Source of the DNA: an uncultured Actinomycetes bacterium
GTDB taxonomy: Bacteria > Actinomycetota > Actinomycetes > Mycobacteriales > Mycobacteriaceae
DNA: 6,712 nt
Direction of reading: 5' to 3'
Assembly (NCBI GenBank): GCA_903911165.1
Contig: CAIWCQ010000072.1
Coordinates: 1-6,712 of the forward strand
Shown: piece by piece, positions 5,389-6,712 of the stretch
Layout of the letters: each line of letters begins with the position of its first letter
Numbering within the stretch: the first letter of the stretch is position 1
Translations under genes and position numbers: made by a program
The notes under the pieces: model-generated
Told to the model about the DNA's origin: nothing
What the model saw: only the letters and a program-made list of their open reading frames with translations
Database searches by the model: none

Positions 5389-5471
5389 CCCACCAGCACT
5401 TCCATTCTTAGTAAACCCTCAGAGGTTCGCGGCATACGCGCACGTCAGAGCCTCGGCCTTCAGCGCTTCAC

Positions 5472-5498
5472 GGGAACTCCACCACCCGATCCAACGTT
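5472..5498 (+). promoter_or_regulatory. sigB promoter, SigE/SigH/SigL-type (GGGAAC-N17-CGTT)
   Basis: GGGAAC (5472-5477) and CGTT (5495-5498) are 17 bases apart. They match the consensus used by mycobacterial ECF sigma factors such as SigE and SigH. In M. tuberculosis sigB is known to be transcribed from a promoter of this kind, which links SigB synthesis to surface, oxidative and heat stress. The expected transcription start lies about seven bases after the -10, near 5505-5506. Motif and context agree; the exact start is inferred. Confidence 0.85.
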
Positions 5499-5524
5499 GT
5501 ACTCAATGACAGTTGGATCCGATC

Positions 5525-5530
5525 AGGAGG
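5525..5530 (+). promoter_or_regulatory. sigB Shine-Dalgarno (AGGAGG)
   Basis: A full-consensus AGGAGG ends five bases before the ATG at 5536. It decides the SigB start in favour of 5536 over the ATG at 5506, which has no ribosome binding site. Confidence 0.85.
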
Positions 5531-5535
5531 CCTCC

Positions 5536-6495
5536 ATGGCAAACACCAGCACCACCCGATTCGCAAGCGATCTGGACTCTGCAAGTCCGGCCGCTGATCT
5601 TGTGCGCGTGTATCTGAACGGCATCGGCAAGACCGCCCTGCTCAGCGCGGAAGACGAGGTGGAACTCGCCAAGCGCATCGAGGCCGGTCTGTACGCCCAG
5701 CACCTGCTCGAGACCCGCAAACGTCTGGGCGACAAGCGCAAAAGCGACCTCGCGATGCTCGCCGCCGACGGTCAGTCGGCCCGACAGCACCTCCTGGAAG
5801 CCAACCTGCGCCTCGTGGTGTCGCTGGCCAAGCGTTACACCGGCCGGGGAATGCCACTTCTTGATCTGATCCAGGAGGGCAATCTGGGACTGATCAGGGC
5901 GATGGAGAAGTTCGACTACGCCAAGGGCTTCAAGTTCTCGACCTACGCCACCTGGTGGATTCGTCAGGCCATCACCCGCGGCATGGCTGACCAGAGCCGC
6001 ACCATCCGGCTGCCCGTGCACCTCGTCGAGCAGGTCAACAAGCTCGCCCGGATCAAACGTGAGATGCACCAGATCCTCGGGCGGGAGGCCACCGAAGAGG
6101 AACTCGCCGAGGAATCGGGAATTGCGGCCGACAAGATCGCCGATCTGCTCGCGCACAGTCGTGACCCGGTAAGCCTGGATATGCCCGTCGGTACCGACGA
6201 GGAGGCCCCCCTGGGAGACTTCATCGAGGACGCCGAGGCGATGTCGGCGGAGAACACGGTCATCGCGGAGCTGCTGCACACCGATATCCGCCACGTGCTG
6301 GCCACGCTCGACGAGCGTGAGCGGCAGGTAATCCAGTTACGCTTCGGCCTCGATGACGGCCAGCCCCGGACCCTCGATCAGATCGGGAAGCTGTTCGGCC
6401 TGTCTCGGGAGCGGGTGCGTCAGATCGAGCGCGAGGTCATGATGAAGCTGCGTCAGGGCGATCGTGCCGAGCGGCTGCGGTCCTACGCCAGCTAG
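5536..6495 (+). CDS. sigB: Principal-like stress-response RNA polymerase sigma factor SigB
   Basis: The 319-residue group 2 sigma factor (323 in M. tuberculosis, from memory) steers RNA polymerase in stress and stationary phase. Region 1.2 begins near [16 protein letters not shown] (21-36). Region 2 spans about 85-160, with [37 protein letters not shown] and the -10-recognising [17 protein letters not shown]. Region 3 spans about 161-240, and region 4 follows with [16 protein letters not shown] and the helix-turn-helix [20 protein letters not shown]. It lacks the long N-terminal extension of SigA and ends in RLRSYAS. The start at 5536 is chosen because AGGAGG lies five bases upstream and [15 protein letters not shown] aligns with known SigB starts. 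An in-frame ATG at 5506 would add [10 protein letters not shown] and may be used on a leaderless transcript. A stress-type promoter precedes it and a strong hairpin terminator follows; ideR is next on the same strand. Confidence 0.97.
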   Translation: MANTSTTRFASDLDSASPAADLVRVYLNGIGKTALLSAEDEVELAKRIEAGLYAQHLLETRKRLGDKRKSDLAMLAADGQSARQHLLEANLRLVVSLAKRYTGRGMPLLDLIQEGNLGLIRAMEKFDYAKGFKFSTYATWWIRQAITRGMADQSRTIRLPVHLVEQVNKLARIKREMHQILGREATEEELAEESGIAADKIADLLAHSRDPVSLDMPVGTDEEAPLGDFIEDAEAMSAENTVIAELLHTDIRHVLATLDERERQVIQLRFGLDDGQPRTLDQIGKLFGLSRERVRQIEREVMMKLRQGDRAERLRSYAS

Positions 6496-6509
6496 TAGTC
6501 CCTTTTGCG

Positions 6510-6547
6510 AGTGTGCCCGCCGGTTTTCCCGGCGGGCACACTGTTTT
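6510..6547 (+). terminator. Rho-independent terminator after sigB
   Basis: Bases 6510-6523 (AGTGTGCCCGCCGG) pair perfectly with 6529-6542 around the loop TTTTC. The 14-bp GC-rich stem is followed by GTTTT. It begins 14 bases after the sigB stop and separates sigB from ideR, which has its own -10-like element downstream. The T-run is short, as is usual in mycobacteria. Confidence 0.9.
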
Positions 6548-6578
6548 GAGGACCGGCCCGTTGCCGCAGGTGGGCAAG

Positions 6579-6584
6579 TAGACT
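6579..6584 (+). promoter_or_regulatory. Candidate -10 element (TAGACT) for ideR
   Basis: TAGACT fits TANNNT and lies 24 bases before the ideR ATG, giving a predicted leader of about 19 bases that contains the Shine-Dalgarno-like GAAGG at 6596-6600. TTGCCG at 6561 resembles a -35 but is only 12 bases away, too close for a standard pair. Motif-based inference. Confidence 0.5.
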
Positions 6585-6608
6585 CAGGCTGCGACGAAGG
6601 GTGGCCTA

Positions 6609-6712
6609 ATGAACGATCTGGTCGACACCACCGAGATGTATCTGCGGACGATTTACGACCTCGAGGAGGAGGGCGTGATTCCGCTGCGCGCGCGTATCGC
6701 GGAGCGCCTGGA
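6609..6712 (+). CDS. ideR: Iron-dependent transcriptional regulator IdeR, N-terminal end (3' truncated)
   Basis: The first 34 complete codons of a DtxR-family metalloregulator are present; the gene runs out of the window. The visible start, [20 protein letters not shown], continues into [13 protein letters not shown] and matches the IdeR N-terminus known from mycobacteria almost residue for residue. This is the beginning of the winged helix-turn-helix DNA-binding domain, and M10, a ligand of the primary metal site in the family, is present. With Fe2+ IdeR binds 19-bp iron boxes, represses siderophore genes and activates iron storage. The ATG at 6609 has a GAAGG-containing leader. The gene follows the sigB terminator by 61 bases, which points to independent transcription. 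The family normally has about 230 residues, so only about 15% is visible here. Confidence 0.96.
   Translation, partial: MNDLVDTTEMYLRTIYDLEEEGVIPLRARIAERL

Noticed and set aside
4605..5411. Plus-strand open frame of 268 codons over DUF3039 and DUF3099
   Set aside because: It is a shadow frame over two recognised families, with Arg/Pro-rich composition and no domain.
5409..5426. Possible IdeR iron box upstream of sigB (TTAGTAAACC...)
   Set aside because: Only the first bases resemble the 19-bp iron box; the palindromic second half is missing.
5526..5535. Perfect palindrome GGAGGCCTCC over the sigB ribosome binding site as a regulatory hairpin
   Set aside because: It has no loop, so it cannot fold on itself into a useful hairpin; it probably arises from the AGGAGG motif and its neighbours.
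5503..6294. Minus-strand 263-codon open frame antisense to sigB
   Set aside because: sigB codes unambiguously on the plus strand; the antisense frame follows from codon bias.

Overview
The window is a high-GC actinobacterial chromosome segment. Gene content and protein sequence point to a mycobacterium, probably a Mycolicibacterium or other non-tuberculous species. It opens in the last codons of the principal sigma factor gene sigA, contains a complete sigB, and closes in the first 35 codons of ideR. SigB, the SigA tail and the IdeR start all read as close relatives of the Mycobacterium tuberculosis proteins as I recall them. The sigA ... sigB-ideR order is the conserved mycobacterial arrangement. 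No mobile element, CRISPR array, tRNA or rRNA was seen.

Layout from left to right: sigA 3' end (+); a CLC-family chloride channel or transporter (+); a cytoplasmic beta-propeller-like protein (-), overlapping the CLC gene tail to tail; a DUF952 protein (-); a divergent intergenic region with 18-bp tandem repeats; a 63-residue zinc-ribbon-like DUF7455 protein (+); a YihY/BrkB-family membrane protein with a repeated proline-rich N-terminus (+); a small DUF3039 Cys/His protein (-), again overlapping its neighbour tail to tail; a divergent DUF3099 two-helix membrane protein (+); sigB (+) behind an extracytoplasmic-stress-type promoter and ending in a strong hairpin terminator; and ideR (+, truncated by the window edge).

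The unifying theme is transcriptional control (two sigma factors and the iron regulator) with small conserved actinobacterial proteins of unknown function between them. As I recall the M. tuberculosis map (Rv2703-Rv2711), the right part is the same. The CLC and beta-propeller genes occupy the place where a RidA-like gene lies in that species, so the sigA-proximal part looks variable.

Regulatory points: several genes (CLC, beta-propeller, DUF3039 and perhaps DUF3099) have a -10-like hexamer exactly 6 nt before the ATG and no convincing Shine-Dalgarno, which suggests leaderless mRNAs. DUF7455, SigB and the YihY protein have visible ribosome binding sites. sigB has a GGGAAC-N17-CGTT promoter whose predicted transcription start falls on or next to an upstream in-frame ATG. 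The CLC protein lacks both glutamates at the positions of the internal proton-transfer pair of the E. coli antiporter. I see no clearly new multi-gene system; the best leads are the divergent CLC, the possible double start of SigB and the tandem repeat in the DUF952/DUF7455 divergent region.
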